Shown here: positions 9,171-19,014 of the stretch, one piece after another | Numbering within the stretch: the first letter of the stretch is position 1 | Layout of the letters: each line of letters begins with the position of its first letter | DNA from: Pseudolysinimonas yzui | GTDB lineage: Bacteria; Actinomycetota; Actinomycetes; Actinomycetales; Microbacteriaceae | Length of the DNA: 57,831 nucleotides | Reading direction: 5' to 3' | Assembly: GCF_014653215.1 (NCBI RefSeq) | Contig: NZ_BNAI01000004.1 | Coordinates: 159,828 to 217,658 of the forward strand | Notes under the pieces: model-generated | Databases searched by the model: none | The model's input: the letters and a program-made list of their open reading frames with translations, nothing else | Told to the model about the DNA's origin: nothing | Translations under genes and position numbers: made by a program

Positions 9171-9511
9171 TAGAGCTTCTCTCCGGACTTCTTCGCGTAA
9201 CGGACGCGAACCTTCTTCTTGACGCCATCCTTCTCGACGACCTCTTCGCGGAAGCCCACGCGGGTCGGCTTCTTGCTCTTGGGGTCGACGACGGCGACGT
9301 TCGAAATGTGGATCGGGGCCTCATGGGTCTCGATGCCACCGGTCTTGGTGCCGCGCTGGGTCTGACCGACCTTCACGTGCTTCGTGACGAAGTTGATGCC
9401 TTCGACGATGACCTTGTTCTTCTCGACGAGCACCTCGATGACCTTGCCCTGCTTGCCGTGGCTCGGCCCCGAGATGACCTGCACGAGGTCACCCTTCTTG
9501 ATGTTGGCCAT
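9170..9511 (-). CDS. rplX: 50S ribosomal protein L24
   Basis: A 113-residue L24 with the KOW motif in [20 protein letters not shown] and a basic C-terminus. It lies 3 bp after rplN and overlaps rplE by one base. Confidence 0.97.
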   Translation of the reverse strand: MANIKKGDLVQVISGPSHGKQGKVIEVLVEKNKVIVEGINFVTKHVKVGQTQRGTKTGGIETHEAPIHISNVAVVDPKSKKPTRVGFREEVVEKDGVKKKVRVRYAKKSGEKL

Positions 9512-9514
9512 GGG

Positions 9515-9883
9515 TTACAGCACCTCCGGTGCCAGCGAGATGATCTTCATGAACTTCTTGTCACGCAGCTCGCGGCCCACGGGGCCGAAGATGCGGGTGC
9601 CGCGCGGGTCACCGTCGTTCTTGAGGATGACAGCGGCGTTCTCGTCGAACTTGATGTACGAGCCGTCGGGACGCCGGGTCTGCTTGATCGTGCGAACGAC
9701 GACCGCCTTGACGACGTCGCCCTTCTTGACGTTGCCGCCCGGGATCGCGTCCTTCACGGTCGCCACGACCGTGTCGCCGAGACCCGCGTAGCGGCGGCCG
9801 GAGCCCCCGAGCACACGGATGACGAGCAGCTCCTTGGCGCCTGTGTTGTCCGCGACCTTGACGCGGGATTCCTGCTGAAGCAT
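9515..9883 (-). CDS. rplN: 50S ribosomal protein L14
   Basis: A 122-residue L14 starting [18 protein letters not shown] and ending [17 protein letters not shown], the standard length and ends. It lies 3 bp after rpsQ. Confidence 0.98.
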   Translation of the reverse strand: MLQQESRVKVADNTGAKELLVIRVLGGSGRRYAGLGDTVVATVKDAIPGGNVKKGDVVKAVVVRTIKQTRRPDGSYIKFDENAAVILKNDGDPRGTRIFGPVGRELRDKKFMKIISLAPEVL

Positions 9884-9886
9884 GGG

Positions 9887-10246
9887 TTACTTCGCCTTCT
9901 CTGCGATCTCGACGAGACGCCAGCGCTTCGTTGCCGAGAGCGGGCGGGTCTCGGCGATGACGACCAGGTCGCCGATGCCGGCGGTGTTCTGCTCGTCGTG
10001 CGCCTTGACCTTGGAGGTGCGACGGATGACCTTGCCGTAGAGCGGGTGCTTGACCCGGTCTTCGACCTCGACGGTGATCGTCTTGTCCATCTTGTCGCTC
10101 GTCACGTAGCCGCGACGCAGCTTGCGGTAGCCACGGGCGTTCTCGTCGCGCACGTCGTGCGCGGCGGACTCGTGTCCGGCATCCGCCTTCGGGGCGGCGG
10201 TCTTCGCGGACGCCTTCTTGGGCGCCGCGGCCTTGACCTCAGCCAT
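9887..10246 (-). CDS. rpsQ: 30S ribosomal protein S17 with an N-terminal extension
   Basis: The S17 domain ([28 protein letters not shown]) begins near residue 40. The first ~35 residues ([18 protein letters not shown]) are Ala/Lys-rich and resemble the L15 extension. Start by one-base overlap with rpmC supports the long form. Confidence 0.95.
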   Translation of the reverse strand: MAEVKAAAPKKASAKTAAPKADAGHESAAHDVRDENARGYRKLRRGYVTSDKMDKTITVEVEDRVKHPLYGKVIRRTSKVKAHDEQNTAGIGDLVVIAETRPLSATKRWRLVEIAEKAK

Positions 10247-10572
10247 CAGTTCTTCTCCTCTTCGGCGACCTCAGCAGGTGCAGCTTCCGCCGCATCCTTC
10301 TTCGTCGTGGTCTTCTTCGCGCCCTTGGCCGGAACCTCGAGCGGGGCGGGCGTGGCACGGATGCCGAGCTCGCGCTCGCGGATGACGGTGTAGATGCGGG
10401 CGATGTCGCGCTTCACGGCGCGCAGGCGGCCGTGGCTCTCGAGCTGACCGGTGGCCGACTGGAAGCGCAGGTTGAACAGCTCTTCCTTGGCCTTCTTCAG
10501 CTCGTCGATCAGCCGCTCGTTCTCGAACGTGTCGAGCTCGGTCGGGGCGAGTTCCTTGGATCCGACGGACAT
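10246..10572 (-). CDS. rpmC: 50S ribosomal protein L29 with a C-terminal extension
   Basis: The L29 helical hairpin spans about residues 10-72 ([21 protein letters not shown]...[19 protein letters not shown]). About 35 further residues follow, a Lys/Ala/Glu-rich tail ([19 protein letters not shown]) that normal L29 (60-70 residues) lacks. It overlaps rplP and rpsQ by one base each. Confidence 0.95.
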   Translation of the reverse strand: MSVGSKELAPTELDTFENERLIDELKKAKEELFNLRFQSATGQLESHGRLRAVKRDIARIYTVIRERELGIRATPAPLEVPAKGAKKTTTKKDAAEAAPAEVAEEEKN

Positions 10573-10991
10573 CAGGCGTCCCCCTCCTCACGCTTGATGA
10601 TGCGGGCCTTCAACGGCAGCTTGTGGATCGCGCGGATGAGCGCCTCCCGAGCGAGTTCCTCGGGAACGCCGGCGACCTCGAAGAGCACGCGGCCCGGCTT
10701 GATGTTGGCGATCCACCACTCCGGCGAACCCTTACCGGAACCCATGCGGGTTTCGGCGGGCTTCTTCGTCAGCGGGCGGTCGGGGTAGACGTTGATCCAC
10801 ACCTTTCCACCACGCTTGATGTGGCGGGTCATCGCGATACGCGCCGACTCGATCTGGCGGTTGGTCACATACGCCGGCGTGATGGCCTGGATGCCGAACT
10901 CGCCGAAGCTGACCTTCGTGCCACCGGTGGCAGCGCCCGAACGTCCGGGGTGGTGCTGCTTGCGGTGCTTGACCTTACGGGGAATCAGCAT
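10572..10991 (-). CDS. rplP: 50S ribosomal protein L16
   Basis: A 139-residue L16 starting [17 protein letters not shown], with [17 protein letters not shown] and the [10 protein letters not shown] block that contacts the tRNA acceptor region. It starts 2 bp after rpsC. Confidence 0.98.
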   Translation of the reverse strand: MLIPRKVKHRKQHHPGRSGAATGGTKVSFGEFGIQAITPAYVTNRQIESARIAMTRHIKRGGKVWINVYPDRPLTKKPAETRMGSGKGSPEWWIANIKPGRVLFEVAGVPEELAREALIRAIHKLPLKARIIKREEGDA

Positions 10992-10993
10992 GG

Positions 10994-11752
10994 TTACGCC
11001 TCAACTCCTGCGGCGGCGGGCGCGTCGGCCCGGGGGCCGCGGCCGCGCGGGCCACTGTCACGACGCTCGGGGCGGGTCGACTTCTGCGACGCCTGCTCGC
11101 GAGCGAGTTCCTTGTTGGTGATGTCGCCCTTGTAGATCCACACCTTCACGCCGATGCGGCCGAACGTCGTGCGGGCCTCGTAGAAGCCGTAGTCGATGTT
11201 CGCGCGGAGCGTGTGCAGGGGCACGCGACCCTCGCGGTAGAACTCGGAGCGGCTCATCTCCGCGCCGCCGAGACGGCCGGAGACCTGGATGCGCACACCC
11301 TTGGCGCCGGCACGCTGCGCGCCCTGCAGGCCCTTGCGCATGGCGCGACGGAACGCGACACGGGCGGAGAGCTGCTCGGCGATGCCCTGCGCGACGAGCT
11401 GGGCTTCAGCCTCGGGGTTCTTCACCTCGAGGATGTTGAGCTGGATCTGCTTCTTCGTGAGCTTCTCGAGGTCCGAGCGGATGCGCTCGGCCTCGGCGCC
11501 ACGGCGACCGATGACGATACCGGGGCGCGCCGTGTGGATGTCCACGCGGACGCGGTCACGGGTGCGCTCGATCTCGATCTTCGCCACACCGGCGCGGTCG
11601 AGGCTCGTCTTCAGCAGCTGACGGATCTTGACGTCTTCCGTCACGTAGTCGGAGTAACGCTGACCCGGCTTGGTCGAGTCGGCGAACCACCGCGACACGT
11701 GGTCGGTGGTGATGCCCAGGCGGAAGCCGTAGGGGTTGACCTTCTGGCCCAT
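10994..11752 (-). CDS. rpsC: 30S ribosomal protein S3
   Basis: A 252-residue S3. [15 protein letters not shown] opens the protein, the KH domain has [16 protein letters not shown], and the C-terminal domain has [11 protein letters not shown]. The last ~30 residues form a Pro/Arg/Ala-rich tail beyond the conserved fold. It overlaps rplV by one base. Confidence 0.98.
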   Translation of the reverse strand: MGQKVNPYGFRLGITTDHVSRWFADSTKPGQRYSDYVTEDVKIRQLLKTSLDRAGVAKIEIERTRDRVRVDIHTARPGIVIGRRGAEAERIRSDLEKLTKKQIQLNILEVKNPEAEAQLVAQGIAEQLSARVAFRRAMRKGLQGAQRAGAKGVRIQVSGRLGGAEMSRSEFYREGRVPLHTLRANIDYGFYEARTTFGRIGVKVWIYKGDITNKELAREQASQKSTRPERRDSGPRGRGPRADAPAAAGVEA

Positions 11753-12174
11753 TACTTCGCCCCTTCCTTCTTCGCGGCGCTGGTGGCGCTCTTGGACTTC
11801 GAGGGTGCGGCCGCGACGAGCTCGTCGGGGGTCGCCACCTCGATCGTGATGTGGCTCGTGCGCTTGAGGATCTTGAACGCACGGCCCTGGGCGCGGGGGC
11901 GGAAACGCTTGAGCGTCGTGCCCTCGTCGACGTAGGCGCGCACGATGACCAGATCCTGCTCATCGAGGAACGAGTTCGACGCGTCGGCCTTGACCCGGGC
12001 GTTGGCCATCGCCGAGGCGACCAGCTTGTACACCGGCTCGCTCGCCGACTGCGGGGCGAACTTCAGGATCGCGAGAGCTTCGGCGGCCTGCTTGCCGCGG
12101 ACGATGTCCACGATGCGGCGGGCCTTCTGCGGCGTGACGCGGATGTGCTTCACGCGAGCGATAGCGGTAACCAT
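11752..12174 (-). CDS. rplV: 50S ribosomal protein L22
   Basis: A 140-residue L22 with [17 protein letters not shown] and the exit-tunnel loop [20 protein letters not shown]. The last ~22 residues ([16 protein letters not shown]) are a lineage-type basic tail. Confidence 0.97.
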   Translation of the reverse strand: MVTAIARVKHIRVTPQKARRIVDIVRGKQAAEALAILKFAPQSASEPVYKLVASAMANARVKADASNSFLDEQDLVIVRAYVDEGTTLKRFRPRAQGRAFKILKRTSHITIEVATPDELVAAAPSKSKSATSAAKKEGAK

Positions 12175-12455
12175 CAGCGACGCCGTCCTTTCTTGTCGTC
12201 CTTCTCGTGCCCACGGAAGGTGCGGGTGGGCGCGAACTCGCCGAGCTTGTGCCCGACCATGGTCTCCGTCACGAAGACGGGGATGTGCTTGCGACCGTCG
12301 TGCACCGCGATGGTGTGACCCAGCATCGCGGGGATGATCATCGAGCGGCGCGACCAGGTCTTGATCACGTTCTTGCTGTTGGCCTCGTTCTGCGTGACGA
12401 CCTTGCGGAGCAGGTGGTCATCGACGAAGGGGCCCTTCTTAAGGCTGCGCGGCAT
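12174..12455 (-). CDS. rpsS: 30S ribosomal protein S19
   Basis: A 93-residue S19 with [19 protein letters not shown] and the C-terminal [16 protein letters not shown]. It lies 6 bp after rplB and overlaps rplV by one base. Confidence 0.98.
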   Translation of the reverse strand: MPRSLKKGPFVDDHLLRKVVTQNEANSKNVIKTWSRRSMIIPAMLGHTIAVHDGRKHIPVFVTETMVGHKLGEFAPTRTFRGHEKDDKKGRRR

Positions 12456-12461
12456 CCTGGT

Positions 12462-13304
<843 letters not shown>

Positions 13305-13321
13305 GATGTTCTCCTTCGCCC

Positions 13322-13621
13322 TTAGCCGACGGCCGTGAAGATGTCGATCGAACCGGACTTGAGGGTGACGATCGCGCGCTTGGTGTCCTTGCGCTTACCG
13401 ATGCCGAACCGGGTGCGGCGGTGCTTGCCGGTGCGGTTGAGCGTGTTCACGCTCTGCACCTTGACGCCGAAGATCTTCTCGACCGCGAGCTTGATCTCGG
13501 TCTTGTTCGATCGCGGGTCGACGACGAACGTGTACTTGCCGTTGTCGATCAGCCCGTACGACTTCTCGCTGACGACCGGCGACAGGATGATGTCGCGCGG
13601 GTCCTTGTTGTAGCCGCTCAT
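13322..13621 (-). CDS. rplW: 50S ribosomal protein L23
   Basis: A 99-residue L23 from the exit-tunnel rim, where trigger factor and SRP dock. It has [31 protein letters not shown] and [17 protein letters not shown]. The start overlaps the rplD stop by 4 bp. Confidence 0.97.
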   Translation of the reverse strand: MSGYNKDPRDIILSPVVSEKSYGLIDNGKYTFVVDPRSNKTEIKLAVEKIFGVKVQSVNTLNRTGKHRRTRFGIGKRKDTKRAIVTLKSGSIDIFTAVG

Positions 13622-14274
13622 TCGCCGGCCTCCTTGGTCTTGCTCGCCACGAACGACTCGTACGCGGCCTTCGTGAAGACGATGTCGTCGGAGACGACCA
13701 CGTCGTAGGCGTTGAGCTGGTCGGCGTAGAGCACGTGCAGGTCCTTGAGGTTGCGCACGCTCTTCTCGGCCGCCTCGTCGCCGCGCTCGAGCACGACGAG
13801 CACGTTGCGGGTCACGCCGTGACCACCGTTGAGGCTGGCGAGCAGCTCGGCAGCGGCCTTGGTCGACGGCGCACCGTTGACCGTGCCGAAGCCGTCGACG
13901 ATGTGCAGGCGCTCACCGCGGGCCCGGTCGGAGATCACGCCGAGCAGAGCCGCGGCGATCATCTTCTTGGGGGTGCGCTGGGCGTAGCTGCGCGGAACCG
14001 GTCCGTGCACGATGCCGCCGCCACGGTGCTGCGGCATGCGGATCGAGCCCTGACGGGCGCGGCCGGTGCCCTTCTGCTTGAACGGCTTGCTGCCCGAACC
14101 GGAGACCTCGCCGCGACCCTTGGTCTTGTGCGTGCCCTGGCGAGCGGCCGCGAGCTGCGCGGTCACCACCTGGTGGATGAGCGGCACGTTGGTCTGCACG
14201 TCGAAGACGCTCGCGGGGAGCTCGACCGTGCCGGCCTTCTTGCCCTTGGCGTCGAGAACGTCGAGAGAAGTCAT
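13618..14274 (-). CDS. rplD: 50S ribosomal protein L4
   Basis: A 218-residue L4 with the tunnel-loop block [20 protein letters not shown] then [16 protein letters not shown]. In E. coli L4 also represses the S10 operon; whether it does so here is unknown, although the leader is structured. It starts 2 bp after rplC. Confidence 0.97.
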   Translation of the reverse strand: MTSLDVLDAKGKKAGTVELPASVFDVQTNVPLIHQVVTAQLAAARQGTHKTKGRGEVSGSGSKPFKQKGTGRARQGSIRMPQHRGGGIVHGPVPRSYAQRTPKKMIAAALLGVISDRARGERLHIVDGFGTVNGAPSTKAAAELLASLNGGHGVTRNVLVVLERGDEAAEKSVRNLKDLHVLYADQLNAYDVVVSDDIVFTKAAYESFVASKTKEAGE

Positions 14275-14276
14275 GA

Positions 14277-14924
14277 TCAGCCCTTCACCGCGTTGCGGAC
14301 GAAAACGATGCGGCCGCGAGCGCCGGGAACGGCGCCCTTGACCAGCAGGAGACCCTTTTCGGCATCCACCGAGTGCACCTTGAGGCCCTGCACGGTGACA
14401 CGCTCGCCACCCATGCGCCCCGCCATCCGCATGCCCTTGAACACGCGGCTCGGGGTCGACGACGCGCCGATCGAGCCGGGCTTGCGGTGGTTGCGGTGCG
14501 AACCGTGGCTCGCGCTGACGCCCTTGAAGTTGTGGCGCTTCATGACACCGGCGAAGCCCTTGCCCTTGGAGGTGCCGACGACATCCACCAACTGGCCGGG
14601 CTCGAAGATCTCGACGGTGAGCTCCTGGCCGAGCTCGTACGAGTCGGCGTCGGCGGTGCGCACCTCGGTGAGGTGGCGGCGCGGCGTCACGCCGGCCTTC
14701 TCGAAGTGACCGGTCGCCGGCTTGTTCACCTTGCGCGGGTCGATCTGGCCGTAGGCGATCTGCACGGCCGCGTAGCCGTCCTTCTCGACGTTACGCACCT
14801 GCGTCACGACGTTCGGAGAGATCGAAACGACGGTGACGGGTACGAGCTTGTTGTTCTCGTCCCAGACCTGGGTCATGCCGAGCTTGGTGCCCAGCAGTCC
14901 CTTGGTCGTCGTGGTTGCAGACAT
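14277..14924 (-). CDS. rplC: 50S ribosomal protein L3
   Basis: A 215-residue L3 with [16 protein letters not shown], the signature [16 protein letters not shown] and [20 protein letters not shown] near the peptidyl-transferase centre. It follows rpsJ after 44 bp. Confidence 0.98.
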   Translation of the reverse strand: MSATTTTKGLLGTKLGMTQVWDENNKLVPVTVVSISPNVVTQVRNVEKDGYAAVQIAYGQIDPRKVNKPATGHFEKAGVTPRRHLTEVRTADADSYELGQELTVEIFEPGQLVDVVGTSKGKGFAGVMKRHNFKGVSASHGSHRNHRKPGSIGASSTPSRVFKGMRMAGRMGGERVTVQGLKVHSVDAEKGLLLVKGAVPGARGRIVFVRNAVKG

Positions 14925-14968
14925 GGCTGTGTGTTCCTTCGCGGCTTCTCGAGCGGGCGGGGCCCGGC

Positions 14969-15277
14969 TCAGGCCTTGATCTCGAGGTTGACGTCGGCGG
15001 GGAGGTCGAGTCGCATGAGCGAGTCGACGACCTTCGGAGTCGGGTCGATGATGTCGATGAGACGCTTGTGGGTGCGCTTCTCGAACTGCTCGCGGGAGTC
15101 CTTGTACTTGTGGGGGGAACGGATCACGACGACCACGTTCTTCTCCGTGGGGAGCGGAACCGGGCCGACGACGGTGGCGCCTGCGCGCTGCACCGCATCG
15201 ACGATCTTGCGCGCCGAGGCGTCGAGACCGGCGTGGTCGTAGGACTTCAGCCGGATGCGGATCTTCTGGGCCGCCAT
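14969..15277 (-). CDS. rpsJ: 30S ribosomal protein S10 (NusE)
   Basis: A 102-residue S10 with [19 protein letters not shown] and the [20 protein letters not shown] loop that binds NusB/NusG in antitermination. It is the first gene of the S10-spc operon. Confidence 0.98.
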   Translation of the reverse strand: MAAQKIRIRLKSYDHAGLDASARKIVDAVQRAGATVVGPVPLPTEKNVVVVIRSPHKYKDSREQFEKRTHKRLIDIIDPTPKVVDSLMRLDLPADVNLEIKA

Positions 15278-15519
15278 GGGTTTCTCTTCTCTCCTGAGTA
15301 CATGCGGCATCCTCTTCGGATTCCGCACCCGCGAACTGTGTGGTTCGCGCACCGCTGTTCTTCTGTCAATCCGCCCCCTTCGGCGCGCACGCGCGCAGAA
15401 AGAGAAGAATTCGAGTTGAAGCTTGTGTTGTTCTGCCGCTCGCGGCCCAGTCGAAGACTGTGCACTGCCAGAACGGTGACCCGCAGCGCTGACGCGCACG
15501 CAGGATGTTGAACCACATG
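15278..15519 (-). promoter_or_regulatory. S10 operon 5' leader with two adjacent hairpins
   Basis: About 235 untranslated bases lie between the S10 promoter and rpsJ. Two hairpins stand near the gene: CGCGAAC/GTTCGCG (15330-15349) and GGAATCC/GGATGCC extended to a nine-pair stem (15305-15327). No reading frame is convincing here. A leader of this kind may carry ribosomal-protein feedback control, as L4 does in E. coli, but no site was recognised. Confidence 0.5.
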
Positions 15520-15548
15520 AGTCTGCCACACCCCGGGATGTCGTGCAA
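15520..15548 (-). promoter_or_regulatory. candidate sigma-70-type promoter of the S10-spc operon
   Basis: On the minus strand TTGCAC (-35), 17 bp, CAGACT (-10). Spacing is ideal and the -10 has the A2/T6 positions. It is the only good promoter upstream of rpsJ and lies directly beside palindromic repeat C. Confidence 0.6.
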
Positions 15549-15579
15549 CCCGGGCGTGTCGCGCCTGTTTTCGGGGTGT

Positions 15580-15643
15580 CGATCCGCGTTTTGCGTCGAC
15601 TCCCTACGAGCTGAACGCGTACTTCGACGCAATTCGCGGATCG
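15580..15643. repeat. palindromic repeat, copy C, overlapping the 3' end of the DUF559 gene
   Basis: Arms CGATCCGCGTTTTGCGTCGA (15580-15599) and TCGACGCAATTCGCGGATCG (15624-15643), 18 of 20 paired, with a 24-base loop. The right arm codes for residues near the C-terminus of the nuclease-like protein and the stop codon lies in the loop. It carries the core TCCGCGTTTTGCGT shared with copies B and D. Confidence 0.8.
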
Positions 15644-16626
15644 GCGTGCAAGCCAGCCCGCTCGAGCCTGAGCGCGAGCGGGTGCCCGGCCCACGCATCC
15701 GCCCAGCCCCACCGTACGAGACCGTCGACGACCGACCGCAGCGCGTCCTCGCGTTGCTTCTCCAGCCACAGCGCCTCGCCGGGAAAGTCCCCGTACTTGC
15801 TGCGGCCGTCGGCTTCACCGATGAGCCGCAAGCGCGGCCAGTAGAAGTCGCAGCGATAGCGGATGCCGTCGATCACGAACTCCACCTGCTGCTCCGGCGC
15901 CTCGAAACCGAGCTGGTGGATGCGGGTGAGGCTGAGCGACTCGAACGGCCCTTCAGCTCGCCCCGTCGCCAGCGCGAGCGCCGCATCCGCCTTCCGGGCA
16001 CCGCGAAACGGGCGGTCGGCATCGATCCGCGATCGGATGGCATCGCGAGTCTGACCGTGCACTCGCATCACGTGGTCGAACGCGGCAACACCTGACGCGA
16101 GGTCCCGTTCCGCCGCGAGATCGATCGCCGTCCGGGCGGGACAGGTGGCGAGCATCTCCGATACCGAGACCACGTCGCCCGTCGGCACGGGGCGCCATCG
16201 CATCGACACGTCGACGCGGGACCTGCGGGGCGGCCGAAGACCGACAGCAACGCGCGGGAGCGTCGGCCAGCCCCCGACGAGAGGGATGCCGAGCAGGGCG
16301 GCCGCGGACTCCACCGCGAAGACCACAGGGCGTCGCGACGTCGCGGCGAGCGCATCCATCGCGACGCGATGACGTAATTCGGCGCTCATCCGCTGCCATT
16401 CCACAGTCGGGATGTACGCCCCGGGCCGCACCCGAACGAATCGTCCGGATCGGGCCCCGCGCTCGACCCCGAGGGTGGTCTCGCCGGCGGCGCGTAGCGA
16501 GCGGGTCAGGATCAGCGATTCGTGCATCCCGACATGGTCGGCCAGCCGGGGGCCGAGGGGCCCGTCTCGGGATTCGAGAGGGGAATCGTCCGCGATCCGC
16601 CACTTGTGAGGGAGACGTCGTCGCAT
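15604..16626 (-). CDS. AbiEi-like / DUF559 (Vsr-like PD-(D/E)XK) domain protein
   Basis: A 340-residue protein. The N-terminal part (about 35-130) resembles AbiEi-type winged-helix proteins ([15 protein letters not shown], then [14 protein letters not shown]). The C-terminal part looks like the DUF559/Vsr endonuclease fold: E229 in [10 protein letters not shown]260 in YRCDFYW and E271-x-D273 with K277 in [10 protein letters not shown]. These are the expected metal-binding positions. No toxin partner lies next to it. Start uncertain: ATG 16626 or ATG 16527; the frame stays open into palindrome D. Both ends are marked by palindromic repeats of one family. Function unknown; a DNA nuclease or regulator is likely. 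Confidence 0.72.
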   Translation of the reverse strand: MRRRLPHKWRIADDSPLESRDGPLGPRLADHVGMHESLILTRSLRAAGETTLGVERGARSGRFVRVRPGAYIPTVEWQRMSAELRHRVAMDALAATSRRPVVFAVESAAALLGIPLVGGWPTLPRVAVGLRPPRRSRVDVSMRWRPVPTGDVVSVSEMLATCPARTAIDLAAERDLASGVAAFDHVMRVHGQTRDAIRSRIDADRPFRGARKADAALALATGRAEGPFESLSLTRIHQLGFEAPEQQVEFVIDGIRYRCDFYWPRLRLIGEADGRSKYGDFPGEALWLEKQREDALRSVVDGLVRWGWADAWAGHPLALRLERAGLHADPRIASKYAFSS

Positions 16627-16631
16627 CCTCG

Positions 16632-16691
16632 ATCCGCGTTTTGCGTCCCTGCCCACGAAACAGAAGGCGGACGCGGACGCAAAACGCGGAT
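16632..16691. repeat. palindromic repeat, copy D, upstream of the DUF559 gene
   Basis: Perfect 17-bp arms ATCCGCGTTTTGCGTCC (16632-16648) and GGACGCAAAACGCGGAT (16675-16691) with a 26-base loop. Its left arm matches the left arm of copy C. It lies between the stop of the 16719-17168 gene and the start of the nuclease-like gene and may terminate the former. Confidence 0.85.
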
Positions 16692-16718
16692 TCGCGCGGA
16701 ACGGAGAGCGCCCTAGGG

Positions 16719-17168
16719 TTACGGCTCGAACTCGGTGGCGCGGGGTTTGAAGATCGCGAAGTGGGTGAGGGCGAGTGCGATCACGCCACCCACGAAGAGT
16801 TCACCGGCGGCGAGCAGCGACCCGAGTCCCGACAGCCAGGCGAGCCCGACGGTGAGCGCCCCGACGAGAACGCCGGCGGCGAGAGTGGTGAGGGTTCCGA
16901 TGACGATGGCGACGATGAGGGCGCCGACGTTGATCCAGAACTGGGAGCCGCTGCCGCGGCGCCGACCTGCGACGTTGGCGAACAGCAGGAACAGCAGGAA
17001 CAGGCCGATCGAGACGGCGCCCCCGGTGAAGAGGGCGAGCCAGGCATCCTCGATCGCCGTGCTGATCAGGTTGCGACCGTTGAGGATCGCGAGGATCACC
17101 GTCGCGAGCACGTAGGCGATCGCGAGGGTGAGCAGGATCGTGACCAGAGTCTTGGCCAATGGCCGCAT
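16719..17168 (-). CDS. four-helix membrane protein of unknown function
   Basis: Not recognised. The 149-residue product has four hydrophobic segments (about 8-28, 45-66, 80-100 and 105-135) with a short Arg-rich cytoplasmic loop (GRRRGSGSQ) and the tail FKPRATEFEP. It is preceded by a LEA-like gene 42 bp upstream on the same strand and ends just before palindrome D. Confidence 0.65.
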   Translation of the reverse strand: MRPLAKTLVTILLTLAIAYVLATVILAILNGRNLISTAIEDAWLALFTGGAVSIGLFLLFLLFANVAGRRRGSGSQFWINVGALIVAIVIGTLTTLAAGVLVGALTVGLAWLSGLGSLLAAGELFVGGVIALALTHFAIFKPRATEFEP

Positions 17169-17210
17169 GCCCTGCTCCCCTCGCTCGTCGTGGTGGTGAA
17201 GTCGGTGGTG

Positions 17211-17438
17211 TTACATCGCCGCCGGCGGCGTGGTGCCCGCGGCCGGGGGCTCCTCGTCATCGGCGGTCGCGTCGGCGACCTTCTCGGCGAGGTTGTGCGT
17301 CGTGTCCTTCACCTTGTCGGCGACGTCACCCACGAACTCCTTCGTGTTGTCGACCGCGTCGCCCACGAACTCCTTCGTGTTCTCGACCGCGTCGCCGGCG
17401 ACCTCTTTGGCCTTGTCCACGATGTCGTCGATGCCCAT
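17211..17438 (-). CDS. small LEA/CsbD-like repeat protein
   Basis: A 75-residue, highly charged, probably helical protein: MGIDDIVDKAKEVAGDAVEN, then NTKEFVGDAV/NTKEFVGDVA 11-mers and a Pro/Ala tail. Such 11-residue amphipathic repeats are typical of stress-related LEA group 3 or CsbD-like proteins; the role is inferred only. The start is fixed by GGAGG six bases before ATG 17438; a longer reading frame upstream has no ribosome site. Confidence 0.65.
   Translation of the reverse strand: MGIDDIVDKAKEVAGDAVENTKEFVGDAVDNTKEFVGDVADKVKDTTHNLAEKVADATADDEEPPAAGTTPPAAM
17329..17394. repeat. two tandem 33-bp units inside the LEA-like gene
   Basis: Units 17329-17361 and 17362-17394 differ at a single base (G/C). 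They encode the two 11-residue repeats, so this is a recent in-frame duplication. Confidence 0.85.
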
Positions 17439-17509
17439 GCTGTCCTCCAGGGCCGGCGAGCCCATCCCGCCTGGCATTGCCATTCTGTCGGGTACGGGGC
17501 TCCTGCGTG

Positions 17510-17941
17510 TTAACTTCCGGTTTCGACTGCGGGCGCGGGCCGGAACAGACGGCGGATGATGGGGGCGACGATGAGGACGGCGATCAGGAACGCGATCCCG
17601 GCTTCGATCGCGAAGAGTACGAGCAGCGGGCCCCAGCCTCCCTGCACGAAGCCGACGATGAGCACGACGATCGCGTTGAGCACGACGGCGACGAGTGCCA
17701 CGAGAAGGGTCACCCCGACGCCGGGCAGCGCCCGCCGGCGTGCCGCCAGCACGATCAGCACGATGAGCCAGATCGCCAGCCCGACATCCATGAACAGGAA
17801 CAGCAGCCGGGCGCCTTCGGCGACACCCGCCGCGAGGTCTCCGGTGAGGAACCACTGCCACAATGCGCCCAGCAGGAGCGCGACGAGGATGACGAGCAGC
17901 ACCTCGACGATGAGGGCGACGATCGTGCGAGCCATGGCCAC
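17510..17941 (-). CDS. four-helix membrane protein of unknown function
   Basis: Not recognised. A 143-residue product with hydrophobic segments about 5-30, 45-66, 75-98 and 104-128 and the loop LAARRRALPG. A second start (MARTIV, 17935) is possible. It is similar in layout to the 16719-17168 protein, but I see no convincing sequence match between them. It is followed by the LEA-like gene in the same direction. Confidence 0.65.
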   Translation of the reverse strand: MAMARTIVALIVEVLLVILVALLLGALWQWFLTGDLAAGVAEGARLLFLFMDVGLAIWLIVLIVLAARRRALPGVGVTLLVALVAVVLNAIVVLIVGFVQGGWGPLLVLFAIEAGIAFLIAVLIVAPIIRRLFRPAPAVETGS

Positions 17942-17979
17942 ACGGTAGCGGACGACCGGCCCCGACCGTCGCGCGAAGT

Positions 17980-17994
17980 CCCCACCCGGTGGGG
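17980..17994 (-). terminator. short GC hairpin after the PfkB-type kinase gene
   Basis: CCCCAC-CCG-GTGGGG starts directly after the stop codon. There is no T-run, so it is at best a weak terminator or a 3'-end stabiliser. Confidence 0.35.
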
Positions 17995-18948
17995 TCAGCT
18001 CGCTTCGGTGATGCCCGCGATCTCGGCCGCGCTCGCCAGGCCGGTACCGTCGGATCGCGTCGCCGCGGCGCCGGCTGCGACACCGGAGCGAACCGCCTCC
18101 GTCCAGCTCCGGCCTTGGGCCCGGGCGAGAACCACCGCAGCGAGCAGGCTGTCGCCGGCACCGACGGTCGACACCACCTCCACCTTCGGGGCGGCGGCGC
18201 GAATCGTCTCGTCGGCGGTCACCAGGATGGCGCCGTCCGCGCCCAGCGAGACGAGCACGGCCGCGGAACGGGCGGAGTCGACCAGATCCCGCGCGGCCGC
18301 GATCACCGCGTCGTCGTCATCGAGTGGCATCCCGACCAGCTGCGTCAGTTCGCGCCGACTCGGCTTGATGAGGTCGACCCCCTCATCCAACGCCAGCGAC
18401 AGCGCCTCTCCCGAAGTGTCGACCACGCAGCGGGCACCTGCGGCGCGGACGATGCGGGCCAGGCGGGCGTAACTGTCCTCCCCCGCGCCGGGCGGCAGGC
18501 TTCCGCTCGCGACGACCCACATCCCGGGTACCGCGACGCTCGCCACCGCATCGAGGGCGGCGTCGACCTCCGCCGCGGAGACCGTCGGACCCTCGAGCAC
18601 GAACCGGTACTGCTCACCCGTCTCCTCGACGCTGACGGCGAGGTTCTGGCGCGTCTCCCCCGCGATCGGGACGGGCAGCGACGCGACCCCCTCGGCGTCG
18701 AGCAGGTCGCGGTAGAGGTCGCCGGTCGGGCCTCCGACGAGGAAGACGGCGGGCGCCTCGACGCCGAGCAGCCGCAGCACCCGTGACACGTTCACCCCTC
18801 CGCCGCCCGGGTCGCGGCGGCTCTGGGAGCAGCGCAGCTTGCGGTCGGGCTCGAGACGGGCGGTGCGGGTCGACAGGTCAAGGGCCGGATTGAACGTCAG
18901 AGTCAGGATGGGTTCGTGCCCGGCCACCCCGACGGCTTCGGTCGACAT
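17995..18948 (-). CDS. pfkB: PfkB-family kinase, type II phosphofructokinase / 1-phosphofructokinase group
   Basis: A 317-residue ribokinase-fold sugar-phosphate kinase. TLTFNPALDLST at residues 16-27 and KLRCSQSRRDPGGGGVNVSR at about 37-56 match the start of E. coli PfkB; the C-terminal STVGAGDSLLAA near residue 260 holds the catalytic Asp. Likely reaction: ATP-dependent phosphorylation of fructose 6-phosphate or a related sugar phosphate. Fructose-1-phosphate or tagatose-6-phosphate specificity cannot be excluded. It stands alone after the tuf terminator. Confidence 0.85.
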   Translation of the reverse strand: MSTEAVGVAGHEPILTLTFNPALDLSTRTARLEPDRKLRCSQSRRDPGGGGVNVSRVLRLLGVEAPAVFLVGGPTGDLYRDLLDAEGVASLPVPIAGETRQNLAVSVEETGEQYRFVLEGPTVSAAEVDAALDAVASVAVPGMWVVASGSLPPGAGEDSYARLARIVRAAGARCVVDTSGEALSLALDEGVDLIKPSRRELTQLVGMPLDDDDAVIAAARDLVDSARSAAVLVSLGADGAILVTADETIRAAAPKVEVVSTVGAGDSLLAAVVLARAQGRSWTEAVRSGVAAGAAATRSDGTGLASAAEIAGITEAS

Positions 18949-18972
18949 GGGCTCACGGTACCCGGCGAACGA

Positions 18973-19006
18973 CGAAGGGGCCGGGCCTTTCGGCCCGGCC
19001 CCTTCG
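18973..19006 (-). terminator. strong hairpin after tuf
   Basis: A perfect 15-bp stem CGAAGGGGCCGGGCC/GGCCCGGCCCCTTCG with a TTTC loop, 9 bp after the tuf stop. It closes the str operon before the pfkB gene. Confidence 0.8.
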
Positions 19007-19014
19007 CGAAGGTG

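Noticed and set aside
15604-16626. Type IV toxin-antitoxin (AbiE) pair
   Set aside because: Only the AbiEi-like part is present and there is no nucleotidyltransferase toxin gene beside it.
17439-18161. Extended frame upstream of the LEA-like gene
   Set aside because: It crosses the neighbouring membrane-protein gene in another frame and has no ribosome site; the GGAGG at 17438 fixes the start.
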